In this document: positions 24,450 to 35,549 of the stretch, piece by piece
Position numbering within the stretch: position 1 is the first letter of the stretch
How the letters are laid out: each line of letters starts with the position of its first letter
Assembly: GCA_034509495.1 (NCBI GenBank)
Contig: CM067524.1
Location: 2,178,456 to 2,242,455 of the forward strand
Direction of reading: 5' to 3'
Length of the DNA: 64,000 nucleotides
Source: Acestrorhynchus altus
Taxonomy: Eukaryota; Chordata; Actinopteri; Characiformes; Acestrorhynchidae
Translations under genes and position numbers: made by a program
The notes under the pieces: generated by a model
Databases searched by the model: none
Seen by the model: only the letters and a program-made list of their open reading frames with translations
What the model was told of the DNA's origin: nothing

Positions 24450-25385
24450 AAGATCTATAGATTGTTGTTCATTCTAACCCAATAATCATTTTTGCTGGAT
24501 CCTCGGCAGTTTAAGCACAAATCAAACAGATTATTTACAACACAGGAGAGTAAAACACTGTAGTATAGATGGAGATGTTTGGAGATGTTTTATTGGTTGA
24601 GCAAGTTCGATAGGGGGGTATGAGGTGACGTCACTACGGTACACACTGTTAACATTCAGTAAGAGTGCTATGAGAACACGAATACATCAAAAATAAGAAA
24701 TGACTTTTGAGCAAATGACTGTACAAACAGATTCAGCACGAGTTCAGAGCCGTCCTTTACCAGCCTGCCTAAAGAAAAGAGGAGCAAATGGATGCTGGGA
24801 TTCACAGAGGCACCGAAACTTAGATTTGTGCTCTATATGCCGACATTACGTTACTGAACTGCCTCTGATATTGTTGCAATGACTCTTTTCAACCCCCCCC
24901 TGTTATTGATGATGGTTTAAATGAGGAGAATGTATCATTTCTTCTTTTGATAAAGAAATTATAAAAAAAAACCAATCAAATTAATCAAATAACAACCACA
25001 TGACCTTACTAGCCCCTCATTTTCACCAGTATGGTATCAGTAACCTTCCACTGTACGTAATCAATAAAGCCCAACACGTTCTCCGATAGGTTACTGAAAA
25101 CCCATCACCTTTACCAACCAAATTTACTCCCTTATCATATAACCCTGACATACCAATGAACAATAAACAGCAGACCATGACATTATCCACCATAAACACA
25201 TGTTCCAGAACAGAACTTTTTCACAACTACCTAGAACAGATGTTAGAATCGCTGTTTCCTCGAATACACTCATCAATTTCAGACTTTCTTACCAGGTTAC
25301 ACTTTAAAGAAGCCCTTATATCACATCTCATCAAAGAAGATCCTAATGATTAGTGACCTTTTTGGTTAAGAACACATTTAGCATG
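24450..25385. other. Intergenic stretch without a supported gene
   Basis: No exon, family motif or repeat was recognised on either strand, apart from a short poly-C/poly-A patch near 24890-24970. Confidence 0.5.
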
Positions 25386-25611
25386 AGAACATCTTTAGAC
25401 CCCTGTTCCAGTACCCACAGCACACACCAGGTGGGGCAATTATATTTCAAATGGGCTTCGTGGCAGACAGCAAGCACATGTAGCACAGCTCCATGATTCT
25501 GGGGTTTTCCACAAACCTCAATATCGGGAGCTTTACACCCCAATAACACATGCGGGGGTGTCAGACAGCAGGGACGGGTGCACCTGCTTCCCCGGAGGCG
25601 TGTTAAAATCT

Positions 25612-25842
25612 TCAGCTTGTGTCTTCTGAGGTGATCTGTTGTGGATTGTGAGGTGTTTTTACAATCGCCATCCGTTTGTAGAAGCTTTTCAACTTTATTT
25701 CATGAAATCCGTTCAGTGTTATGCCACTGGCTGCAACACAACCCCAAAGCATGATTGACCCCACCCCCATGCTCAACAGTTGGAGAGGGGTTTTTTCATT
25801 AAAGTAGGTGAACTTTTTTTCACCAAACATACTTTTGCTCAT
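25612..25842 (-). pseudogene. Tc1/mariner-like transposase fragment
   Basis: The minus-strand frame contains GVGSIMLWGCVAASG, the block around the second catalytic Asp region of Tc1-like transposases (usually GGGSIMVWGC). Only about 75 residues remain. The same fragment occurs in the duplicate block at about 46100-46540, so it predates the duplication. Confidence 0.65.
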
Positions 25843-26054
25843 TGCTGGATTTTGTGGTGAGAACGTAATAATACTTCCTCAGTTATGCTGTAGTAAATAC
25901 AAGTTCAGCTGGTGTCTGTACCTCCGTCTACACCTCCCTCCGTTATCCATTATTCCATTATTTGCTGGTTGAAAATAGTAATGATTCATTCTTTAAGCAT
26001 TTCTATGAATAATTTAAAGGACATTTTATTTTGCAGACAGTGACAGAATCAAGG

Positions 26055-26059
26055 TCTTC

Positions 26060-26098
<39 letters not shown>

Positions 26099-26278
26099 TA
26101 CTCAGATTGCACATATTTATTCTGTTTATTCTGTTTACGCTGTCCCCCACCTTCTCCCCTCTACCCCTTTTGATCTGTGGGTGCAGAACAGTTGTAAAAA
26201 AGCATTTCACTGCATGTTGTACTGTGTATAACGATGTATGTGACAAATAAACCGAACCTTGAACCTTGAACCTTGAAG
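26055..26278 (+). mobile_element. LINE 3' end inserted in the C block
   Basis: Starts with a (TTTA)n run and ends with catttcactgcatgttgtac and gacaaataaaccgaaccttgaaccttgaacc, the usual 3' end of fish LINEs with a short terminal tandem repeat. The duplicate copy near 46980 lacks it, so it inserted after duplication. Confidence 0.65.
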
Positions 26279-26279
26279 G

Positions 26280-26471
26280 TGCGCAGCCTCGTCTTGTTTC
26301 TCCTGTTCAGTAGAGAAGACCTCAAAGATCACATGATTAAAATGAAACTGAAGACTCTGAGAACAGATCTATGCCTTTCCTGAAGCCTGAAAACAGATTC
26401 AACGACAAACTCTTTAAGGACCAATAACAGGATTATTCCTAATGAAAAAGCACAGGATACTTCAGTGGCTG
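26280..26471 (+). other. Putative non-coding exon 1 of GIMAP-like gene C
   Basis: Conserved with 46990-47188 upstream of gene D and ends in a good donor (ggctg followed by gtaagag). It would splice to the exon at about 28789 that carries the start codon. Its 5' end is unknown. Confidence 0.5.
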
Positions 26472-26771
26472 GTAAGAGACGTCTTTACACTTTACACATC
26501 TTTACAAATCACTACGAGTAACACTGTAAATCACTGTGCTTTGGTTTGTCAAGTGTGGTTTCAGAGCAGGAAAAGGCCCGTGCACATAACTGCAGATATA
26601 AAACTCAGGCAGCACAATTTTCTATGTTTCACAGGATTTGTTACCATAATAAACACCTTAAATAATACATTGTTACCTTGATTGGACGTCTCTGCGAAAT
26701 ATGAACCTAAAGGTCTGATTGTAAGTATTTTTATCAGCATCGGAAATTAGGTCCACCTTTAAATTTAAAGA

Positions 26772-28785
26772 ACCAGGATCTCTTCAAATGATTTAAACTT
26801 TTAAATAAGTTTAAATAGGAGGAGAACGTCACGTAGATCACCCTTAATGAATCTGGAAGAATGTCATAGGGAAGTGAGACTAAGAACATAATGCACATTT
26901 GTTTGCCTCAGAACATCTCAGAACAACCCTTTTCTTTTCATGGGCCCTGAAAGACTACAGTGAACATGGGGAATAGAGGTTGTGTGCAGTTGTTCCTCTT
27001 GTTTTTAGATTTTTATTAGTAACAAATCTTTAGCTTCCATAAAGTTTTAAATTTAAAACTGTAAATGTAGATCATACTTTCATCTGTGTCGTTGTTGCAC
27101 TGATCTGTCGTTGTTGTCTGATCTGAGGAGGAAATTGTACACGTGACTGAAAGGGCATTTTTAAAACTGTACAATGTGTACTCGGTATAGATCAGATTAA
27201 AAATTAAAACACTTGGAGCCACAAACACTTTTTGACATCTAAAATGAAGAGAACACTGTATATATATATGAACTGGTCATCAAGGCGGAACAGAATCGAG
27301 ATCTGGGTCGGGGACCTTCAAATTGCCACACTGAGACGAAGCGTTTGAAGACCCCCCTCCCGTTCTTTGTTTCTGTTCCTCTTCCCTTTCATATGATTCA
27401 CTTAGCTGCATGTTCAATTCATTCCCTCTTCTTATCAGAACCTTTTCATATTCTTATCTGAGGGACAACGTTCAATCTCTTATAACATCTGCAACCTCTT
27501 AATACTTAAACTTCCACTTTCTTGAGAACCTTGCTGAACTACCCGTATTTCCATGACTCTTCCCCCACATCTTTTGCGCGTATCTAAATTGCAAATTTCT
27601 GTGAAAGTTGAAGCTCTTTGAACTCGTTCTGAGCTTACAGGTGCTTCTCGACAGACGCTCTGCTCATTTTCACAAACAGGAACCCGGTGTGGTTTCCCGG
27701 GCTGCTCTGAAGGCGCAACTTCTCAGCACTGTCTGCTTAAGAAAAAGCACTTCTGATGTAAGACAAGCTGGAACAACATGCTGATACAATGACTCCCTCA
27801 AAGCAACATGTTTACCATCACAACACACAGGGATGATTTGCCCTGATATAAAAAAGTGACCTGTACACAAACTGAAGGCAGTCAATTTGCATGGCCTATG
27901 ACTTTACTGCACATTTCATAAATGCAGCGGGTTTTCATTCTGATGTTTTATGATTTCACAGCTTGGGCTTTTTTCAGCCACACTACTGATCTGCATAACA
28001 ACCACCGGCATAGATTGGCACGGATGCAAGAGGCAAAATCAGCCAAAAAATTAAGACCGCCTGAATTTTTGAATACATTTTGTCACAGTAATAAGCTATG
28101 TTATTCAATGTCATATATATTTTTTGATTCTCAACTTATAGACACCAATCTGCAACTTTTTTGTTTAGAAATCTAGTCTAAATCTTGAACGTGAAGTCTC
28201 CACATTCAAAAATACGCAAAATTGTTTGGCAATTTTTGAAAACAACATCACTTCCATCAAGATATTAAACTTCTGACAGTATGTACACATCAAGTAATTT
28301 CATATTTAAGAGGCCAAAGCCTTACATATCATCATATACCATATGACTATCTCATGTAGTTACTGTAGTTACAAAAAAAATGACAAAAACACACAAAAAC
28401 ACACAACTTGTGTAGCTAGGGCTCAAAAGCTGTAATTTTTGAAATATAATAACAGAAAATTATCATCCTTTTATTTCTTACCTTTTCTTTTTTGGAGCTA
28501 GTTTGTTTGTTTGTTTGTTTGTTTGTGTTGCACTACACTGACACTGGCTTATGGCCGCCAATTAGCATTGTACAAACTATTTTTGTGATATCCTAAACGG
28601 GGCACTGTATTCAGGAAATAATGCAAATGAATAAATCACATATTCTCTGCACAACCTACAACTTATTTATGTTGTTATATTGTTGAGTTGAGTAAGAGAA
28701 ACTTATCAATGTGATCAAAGATCTATTTTTCAAAGTAGAACATTTAGAAAAGTGATTCATTTTCACACCGTCCTCTTCTCATTTA
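26772..28785. other. Leader intron of gene C, no other gene seen
   Basis: Non-coding by inspection. It includes a block at 27890-27985 shared with 49476-49580 and a (GTTT)n run at 28501-28525. Confidence 0.45.
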
Positions 28786-28852
28786 CAGACCTGGACCATA
28801 AATAAACCATTATTACTGTTGGAGAATTTCACCTGCTTGGTATCTCAGTAAC

Positions 28853-31800
28853 ATGGGAAGCAGATGGTGTAAGTTTATTTTTTGTCACTGAAAATTTCAC
28901 AGTGATTCCAGCCGATGACATTATTTGTCGGTTCTTAAGACGATTCAGTGATACTGCAGCTATTCTGAACTTTAAGAAGCTTTTTGAACAGAAAAACATG
29001 TTTCCTAAGAGTTTAAACACTGATGCCATTTAATGTGTTGCATTAAAAATACAACAAAACAGCTTAAACAAATGAAATCCTGTAAAAAATCGAGTCTCAA
29101 ATCTCAAATTCTGAATCCCTTTGTAGGTAAATCATATTAGTAATGGCTTAAATAAATAATAATAATTATAATAACAATAATTTTATACAGCAGTTTGTTT
29201 GTTTGTTTACTTATTTATTACCTTGCTTGTTTATTGCATTTGTTTAAATAGCAGCCTAAAATGTTTAGTGTTTAAAAACACAAACACATGAAAAGTTGAT
29301 TGAACTAATACATGAATGATGAAAAATAGTAATGCAAACATGAAAAATGAACCAAAGCAGTAGAAATACAGTAGATTCTTAAAAGAAATAATATAAATAA
29401 TATTATAATAAAAAAAAATTAATTTGCTGTTTGTTTTAATGTCTTCAGCAACACAATATGAAGCCTTGGATGAGGAAGGTGAGGCTCATACATACTTAAA
29501 TTACTTGAATTATAAATGTTCTATGTTCTTAAAGGGTTTAAATGTGGTTCTCTTCTCTTTTAGACATCAATTTCCCACTTTTTAAGGAGCTACAGCTCGT
29601 GATCATTGGATCTCAGAGTTCTGGGAAGAATGAAGTAGGAAATGCCATTTTAAGGAAAAGGTTTTTTACGTTTTTTATGTACTTTGAAAAACATTACGTC
29701 AAGAGAAAACGCACTGTGTTCGGTACAAAAATAACTTTAGTCCGCGTCCCTGGTTGGTCGGGAGAGTTGAGTTTATCTAACAAGCACTGCGAGACACGGC
29801 AGGAGATTAAAGACGCAGTGAGTTCATTTAAAAAGGGACCACATGCGATCATTCTGGTCCTTAATGTGAACTCCTCACTTCCAAGGACAACACAAAGGAC
29901 CCTGGAAAAAATCCTCACTGAAAGAGTCTGGGACCACACCATCATTGTCTTCACAGGAGGACACAAGCAGATGAATATTAAAGATTTAATCAACGATGCA
30001 GACATAAAATCCCTCATTACAACATGCAATGACAGGTACTATGTGCTGCAGAAACCTACCAATTTTGAAGAGAGTAAAAGGCTGATTGAAGGCATAGAAC
30101 TGATGATTGCAAAAAAAGAAAATGTCCCAATTCATTTTTCTGTTGATGACTTTGAGCAACTAGATGAATCTCACGAAAAGGAAACTCTTTTAAAAAGATC
30201 GAGAGAAAAAATACGAAAAATAGAAAGTAAAAGAACATCAAGAATTGAGCGGACTGAGTTGATGGAATACGCATCAAAATTAAAAAATATACTGAGGATT
30301 CATGGGGGTCTGGGGCAGTCTGACCATCCTCATTGTAAGCCAAGAAACACAGAAAGAAAAGAAAGCACACCTGAGGCATTTGCTGAAGACCGTCATACAG
30401 AAGCATCAAGGCTGCTGGGTTGTACTGGGAGGACATCTTATAATGGTCCAGCCAAGGATGCCACTGAACTTAATTGTAAGTATCAACACAACAGCAGAAA
30501 ACATCGATATTATAAGAAACATTACATAAGAAAAAATCTAATTTACCAGATTATTTTCAGACAGTCAGTCATTATCTTGTCTGCTTCTTCCTCGATAGGT
30601 TCACGGTTGATCGAGAGCCCACCTGGAGTCATCGAGGGCAAGGAAGGAATACCCCCTGGACAGGGCGCCAGTCCATCACAGGGTACCACATACACAATCA
30701 CGTTCACAGCTAGACAGCAGTTTAGCATGCCCACTTCACCTACCATGGCAGGATGAAACCAGTATGAACACAGGAAGAACATTGTCCAGATCATTGTCAC
30801 TTTAAATGTATACCCATTAAAGAGGTTTTAAAGACAATAATCAATCCCTTTTTCCCAACCATGCTTTTTATTCAAACTACATAGTTTAAAACCATGTAAA
30901 GTAATATCACAAATATATCCCCTGTTAATAAGGAAAGATACCACAATCTCTCTTCCCAGCAGATACAGAGCAAACCTCTAATCTCAAGTCATATATCATA
31001 TTCAAACTCAAAATTGCTATTAATACAAAATAGAATCCTGCACAGAAGCCATGCAGTAAAGCATGGTGTTAGAAGTGTAAATGTGTGGGTCTGCGTTCTG
31101 CCTCTGGACATCAATTACCAGGATTATCAACAAATTCTCGACCAGAATCTCCAGCTATCAGTCATGGAGTTGAAGTGGGGATAGAACTGGATTGTGAAAT
31201 AAGACAATGACCCAAAGCTGTCCAGAAATGACAGAAACCAAGAAACGATTTGCACTCTGGATTGGCCCAGTCAAAATCCAGAGCTCTAGCTCATACTGTG
31301 GCGAGAGCTGAAGCAGGTGGTACATGCCAGATGTCCCTCCAACAGGTAGCATTCTGCAAGGATAAGTGAATAATAAAAAAATAAGTAAAAATCCCAAAAA
31401 GCAGATGCAAAACAACTTCTTTGTGGTTACAGAAGATGTTTGCTTGAAGTAATGGCTGCACAAAGTGATGCCACAAGCTACAAACTAAAAGAGTTCACAT
31501 AGTTTGGCACTTTGGAGATTTTCAGGGCTTTTTTCAAGCAGCACTGTATGTTTCGATTTCTCTACAACAAATGGGTTTTGGGCAAAATAATATTGTGAAA
31601 AATATGTTTGAAAAAAAGCTGTTTGAGTTCAACTCACATCAGGTTGAACTACATGTTAAATGTTGTATAATAACCATATTATTTGTGGTTGCTTTTCATT
31701 CAGGTGCAACGTTTGTGGACACTTACCGTACAAAGCTCATTCAAAGGGTTGTGTCGGTGGATTTCATTCTTGATGAACTGTTACCCTTGATTGGACATGA

Positions 31801-31963
31801 CAAATACAGGAAAGTTCAAGCTGCTAAAACAAGCCAGGACAAAATGAGAGAGCTCTACACAATCTTAGATGGGTCTGGACCAAAGCTGAAGGAAACGTTC
31901 TACGATTGTCTGATAAAACATGAGAAGCTCCTTGTTGAAGACCTTCAACATCATTCAACCTAA
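28853..31963 (+). CDS. GIMAP-like gene C: AIG1-type domain plus CARD
   Basis: Exons 28853-28868, 29449-29478, 29564-30475 and 31704-31963 give 405 aa. It begins MGSRWS (Gly2, Ser6; predicted N-myristoylation). The P-loop region reads GSQSSGKN (K37, N38), G3 is RVPGW and G4 is FTGGHK. GPHAIIL, WDHTIIVFT and a CNDRY box mark the AIG1 domain. A lysine-rich helical linker follows. The final exon is spliced in phase 1 and encodes a CARD, not a PYD: FVDTYRTKLIQRVVSVDFIL, then KTSQDKMRELY, then LLVEDL. This pattern is that of the ASC/NLRP1/CARD8 CARD group. Its AIG1 exon is closest to gene D, whose last exon is a PYD, so the C-terminal domain was exchanged. A role in CARD recruitment (ASC, caspase-1-like) is inference. 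Confidence 0.87.
30595..30770. repeat. Dispersed repeat in gene C intron 3
   Basis: Contains ggacagggcgccagtccatc. This is related to 53128-53410 (gacagggcgctaatccatc), a common fish interspersed sequence. It keeps an open frame past the exon 3 donor by chance. Confidence 0.55.
31030..31365 (+). mobile_element. Tc1-like transposase 3' remnant in gene C intron 3
   Basis: Broken plus-strand frames give pieces typical of the end of Tc1 transposase: aatgacccaaagc, tggcccagtcaaaatccagagct and tgtggcgagagctgaagcagg. It lies between the AIG1 exon and the CARD exon. Confidence 0.55.
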
Positions 31964-32079
31964 GCTGTTTTAGTGGCATTTCTGCAAGCTTAACATGATC
32001 CAATACTGTAGCAAGTTTGTTTGTTGGTTTGTTTGTTTGTTTGTTTGTTTGTTTAATATGGGAAACCCACAGTATATTT

Positions 32080-32470
32080 GATTTGGTTGGTTAGCAAACT
32101 ATTAAAAGGATTGCAGGTTCGAATGCCGGGTCATGCTGCTTGCCATTGGCAGCCGGACTCTGGGTCTCTGGGTGGGTAGATGGTGCTCTCTCCCCACATC
32201 CCACTCAAAATGGTGGTGGTCGGCACAGGCATCTGTTAGCCATTGCATCAGAGCTCCAAGTGCGTTGGCTGTTCAGCAAGGATGCAAATGGTGGTAGTTC
32301 AAAAAGAGGTGGTGGTTGATGTCATATGTATCGGAGGAAGCATGTGCTCGTCCTCACCCTTCCAGTGTCAGAAGCATTGCCTGTAACAGGGGAGAGTGAT
32401 GATAACGGGGTTGGAGAATTAACACTTCCTAATTCACAGGGAGAAGATCAGGGGTAGAAACATGTTAAAG
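32080..32470 (+). mobile_element. SINE-like element, second family
   Basis: A box-B-like ggttcgaatgcc is followed by a body with ggtagatggtgctctctccccacat and gatgtcatatgtatcggaggaagcatgtgctcgtcctcacccttcc. This composition is typical of otophysan fish SINEs. A (GTTT)n run precedes it at 32010-32055. Confidence 0.45.
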
Positions 32471-34329
32471 AATTCATTATAGAACCGGTGTAATTTTAAC
32501 TGTAAAGAACAATACAGAATGCATTAATGTTTCAACTCATAAAATGCTAGAGTGTACACAGGTTTTATCACTGCAAGCCAATGTACTGTTGCCTGGTGGC
32601 TCTATTATTGTTGGAGGCAGCATGTTCCAGTTCAGTATCTGTTCAGGTCTGTGCAGCAGCTTTTAACCATGTGTAATTTATTTGCACCTCTAACCTCTTT
32701 TGAATTTGGTTGTTTATTTTATTGCACTGAGTGACTGCACTGACTGTTTTTGATCGGTGTTTGGTTTGTGGAGGAGGAGAGAAGGAGGACGAGAGGAGGA
32801 GGAGGAGGAGAGGAGGAGCAGGAGAGGAGGAGCAGGAGAGGAGAGGTGGTTTAGATGTTACATGTAAACACATTATATTTTGATATTTGATTTTATGATC
32901 TAGTCCAGCGCTGGATTTCAACCAGAGAACCTCCAGAGGGACTCATATGACTGAGAGGGAGATCGAAGGAGAAACCCTCAGAAGCTTTAACCTCAGCTCA
33001 ACCGGCTTTTGTTCGTTTTGTTCAGCACAAAACGGCCAGTTTGTTTACAGGCTTCCACGTTCCCCAGCACCTGCCACTTTTCTGCCCCCGTGAGAAAGGG
33101 GTATCTGTATTTATTTATGTACTCTGACCACATCACCAGTGAACTGTTACTGGTCCAGTTTAATGAGTGTGGACCCACAGGATTGTGTATTTTATTTATT
33201 TTTTGTAACAAAATATAAATGCAGATGTAAATATTAATTTGGGTAAATCTTTTTTTGTTTTGTTTTCCGCTGGTATTATTAAATACACCAGCTAATGTAG
33301 CAGTTATTCCTTGTGTATGTGTTTTCTTTTTCATTTATCAAGTAATATAACAGCTTTATTTTTCAGAGTTAAAATATGTAAATATTTACACAGTGTTAAA
33401 CTTGTTTCACCAGTATTTCAAGGCAAGCAAAATTTAGTTTGAGGTGGAAAAGCACACGGGAGATTAATTTTGGCACGATCTCATGATTTCCCTGCTTTAA
33501 ATAATGATCTACAAGCAGCTCATAAAATACAATAATACAGCACAAACTCACCTATTATAGCCGAGTATGTTTATATTATTTCTATTTTTATATATAAGTG
33601 CTTTTTTGGGTGTCACTGAGACCTTGAGTACATGATTTCGTTCCACCTCATGAACCACATGTGAATTGAACAACAATAAAGTCTCCTTGAAACCTTCAAT
33701 GTCATACAGTCATTCTGCTCCGTAAAACCAGTTCAAATAAATCAGCGAATCAGAAGGACTTTAACGTGGATGTCACACTGAATGAAACAACACTAATTCA
33801 TGAACATGAACAAGAGACCTACCTCGTGTTTCAAAGCCAGAGTTTTTCACAAACACGTACAGCTAAATTACTGATAATTGGGAAGGTGAATCTCTTCATC
33901 CACCCCAATGCCAGGCTGGTAGGCAAACTGAAGAGGGTACATGGATGTGCTCACCAGAAAAGCTGAGATGGGTGAGGACCAGTTTCTTCAGTGACTTCAT
34001 TTTATGAGAAGTCAGTGCCAAAAGCCTGTAGCTGTTGAGATACTTTGAGTATTGGAACACGGAGGCTGGGTGCTGGAGCTGCCAGCTGATGAGCCAATGA
34101 GGGGTGGCAGTGAGCTGAGAAAGGGTGGAGGGCAGTATGCGGGTGGTGGGTGGTGTCCCAGAATGAGGGTTCAGCAGGGATGTCTGTGTGGGGTGAAGAG
34201 CAGGTGAGTGATCAGATCTATTGAAAAATGGATGAAGGTTGTTCACCTCCTTCACCAATTGGGAGTCGGATTTCTTGTGGCCAAGAATTGATGATGCCAG
34301 TCAGCCAGATGGAAAATCAGGGGCTGTGT
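32471..34329. other. Intergenic stretch between GIMAP-like C and PARP14-like copy 1
   Basis: Holds a purine-rich GGA/GAG tract (32770-32850). The part at 33600-34260 looks like an old retroelement, with an aacaataaagtctccttgaaacctt tail near 33670 and tctcttcatccaccccaatgccaggctg near 33890. No gene is supported. Confidence 0.4.
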
Positions 34330-34885
34330 AAAAACCAAACCACCATCAGGTAGACCAACAAAGATTTTGGCCTCAACGATCCAAAACACAAGGCCAAGTC
34401 GACCTGTCCTTGGCTACAGCAGAACAAAGTGAAGGTTCTGGAGTGGCCACCTCAGTCTCCTGAGCTCAATATTGTTGAGCCAGTCTCGGGAGGTTCTCAA
34501 GTGTGCAGTTCATGCAAGAGAGCCCAGGAATTTACAGGAACTGGAGGCTTTTTGCCAAGAAGAATGGGCAGCTTTACCCTCTGAGAAATGAAGAGCCTCA
34601 TCCACAACTACCCCAAAGGACTTCAAGCTGTCATTGACGTTAGAGGGGGCAACACACGGTATTAAGAGCTGGTGTAGGTGAACTTTTAATCAGGGTCATT
34701 TGGATGTTTTTGGTTGTCATTCTGATTTAAAAAGAGACAAAACATTGTTTATTTATTGACAAAAAATGTCTTCACCCCACCACTAACATGAGTGGGAAAA
34801 AAAGGTTTTGTTGTCACATTCTCTGAAAAAAGGCAGAGAAAGCCAACATTCTGCCAGGGTATGTAAACTTTTGAGCACAACTGTA
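34330..34885 (+). mobile_element. Degraded Tc1-like transposon
   Basis: Pieces of the transposase 3' half survive: gtgaaggttctggagtggccacctcagtctcctgagctcaat corresponds to the usual WPPQSPELN block. The right end reads gtatgtaaacttttgagcacaactgta, typical of Tc1-like termini. Frameshifted and inactive. Confidence 0.65.
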
Positions 34886-35549
34886 TGTGAACACCTATGT
34901 GTGGTACCCTGCCATGGACTGGTGTCCTATTCAGGAGGGATTACTGCCTCGCGACTAATGATTACAGGCAGTTAACCAAGATCAGCCTCCAGGCTATCGA
35001 TGTCACACATGCTCAAAGGTCTGCCTCCGAGGTAGATAGATGAATGGATTGTCACTTCAAAAAGGACAACAAGGGGACAGAGGTCTAAGACATCTGCAGA
35101 CCAAAAGGAAGAGCAGGACCAACACATAAGATACAACATCAATAAAATGACACACCCATCACATAATGAGCTGTGATTTGGGTCCATTTTGGATTGTTCT
35201 CAGACCAGTGTCTCTGATGAAGACATTCACACTGGATCACACCATTCCCAACACAGATAGAGGACAAATGGACCCAGTTTGAAATAGCCCTCCACAGAGA
35301 ATCTGGCCAGCATGGAATGAGGGGTCCGTTCTACAGAAATCATCAACTTGAATTTATCTGGAAAAGTGGAACTTGGTTAGATACTTTGGCATAATTGCAA
35401 GAATGAGGGACAGAGTCTGCATGTGATCCAACCACTGTTTTTTCATAGAGGCATGTGTCTGTCTTCGTGTTTGACGGTGAACAGGAAGTGTACTCCTTTG
35501 TGATTCGTGAGATACACATGCACTGGTATTTGAGCCTCAAAAGTCTGCA
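34886..35549. other. Upstream region of PARP14-like copy 1
   Basis: No coding exon seen. Near 34900-34960 is a short dispersed-repeat piece (ccctgccatggactggtgtcc). The promoter and any 5' UTR exon of the gene must lie here or further upstream. Confidence 0.4.

Larger units (their letters stand above)
25390..26765 (+). repeat. Segmental duplication, copy upstream of GIMAP-like gene C
   Basis: Closely matches 46035-47487, including the Tc1 remnant, the leader exon ending cttcagtggctg and the following intron (tatttttatcagcatc). The two copies differ by insertions: 26055-26278 is only here and about 46340-46452 is only in the other copy. The similarity resumes at 27890-27985 versus 49476-49580, and again over the coding exons. 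Confidence 0.8.

Noticed and set aside
30476..30756. Extension of the gene C AIG1 frame past the exon 3 donor
   Set aside because: The extension runs into a dispersed repeat, while the donor at 30475 matches those of genes A, B and D and joins the CARD exon in frame.
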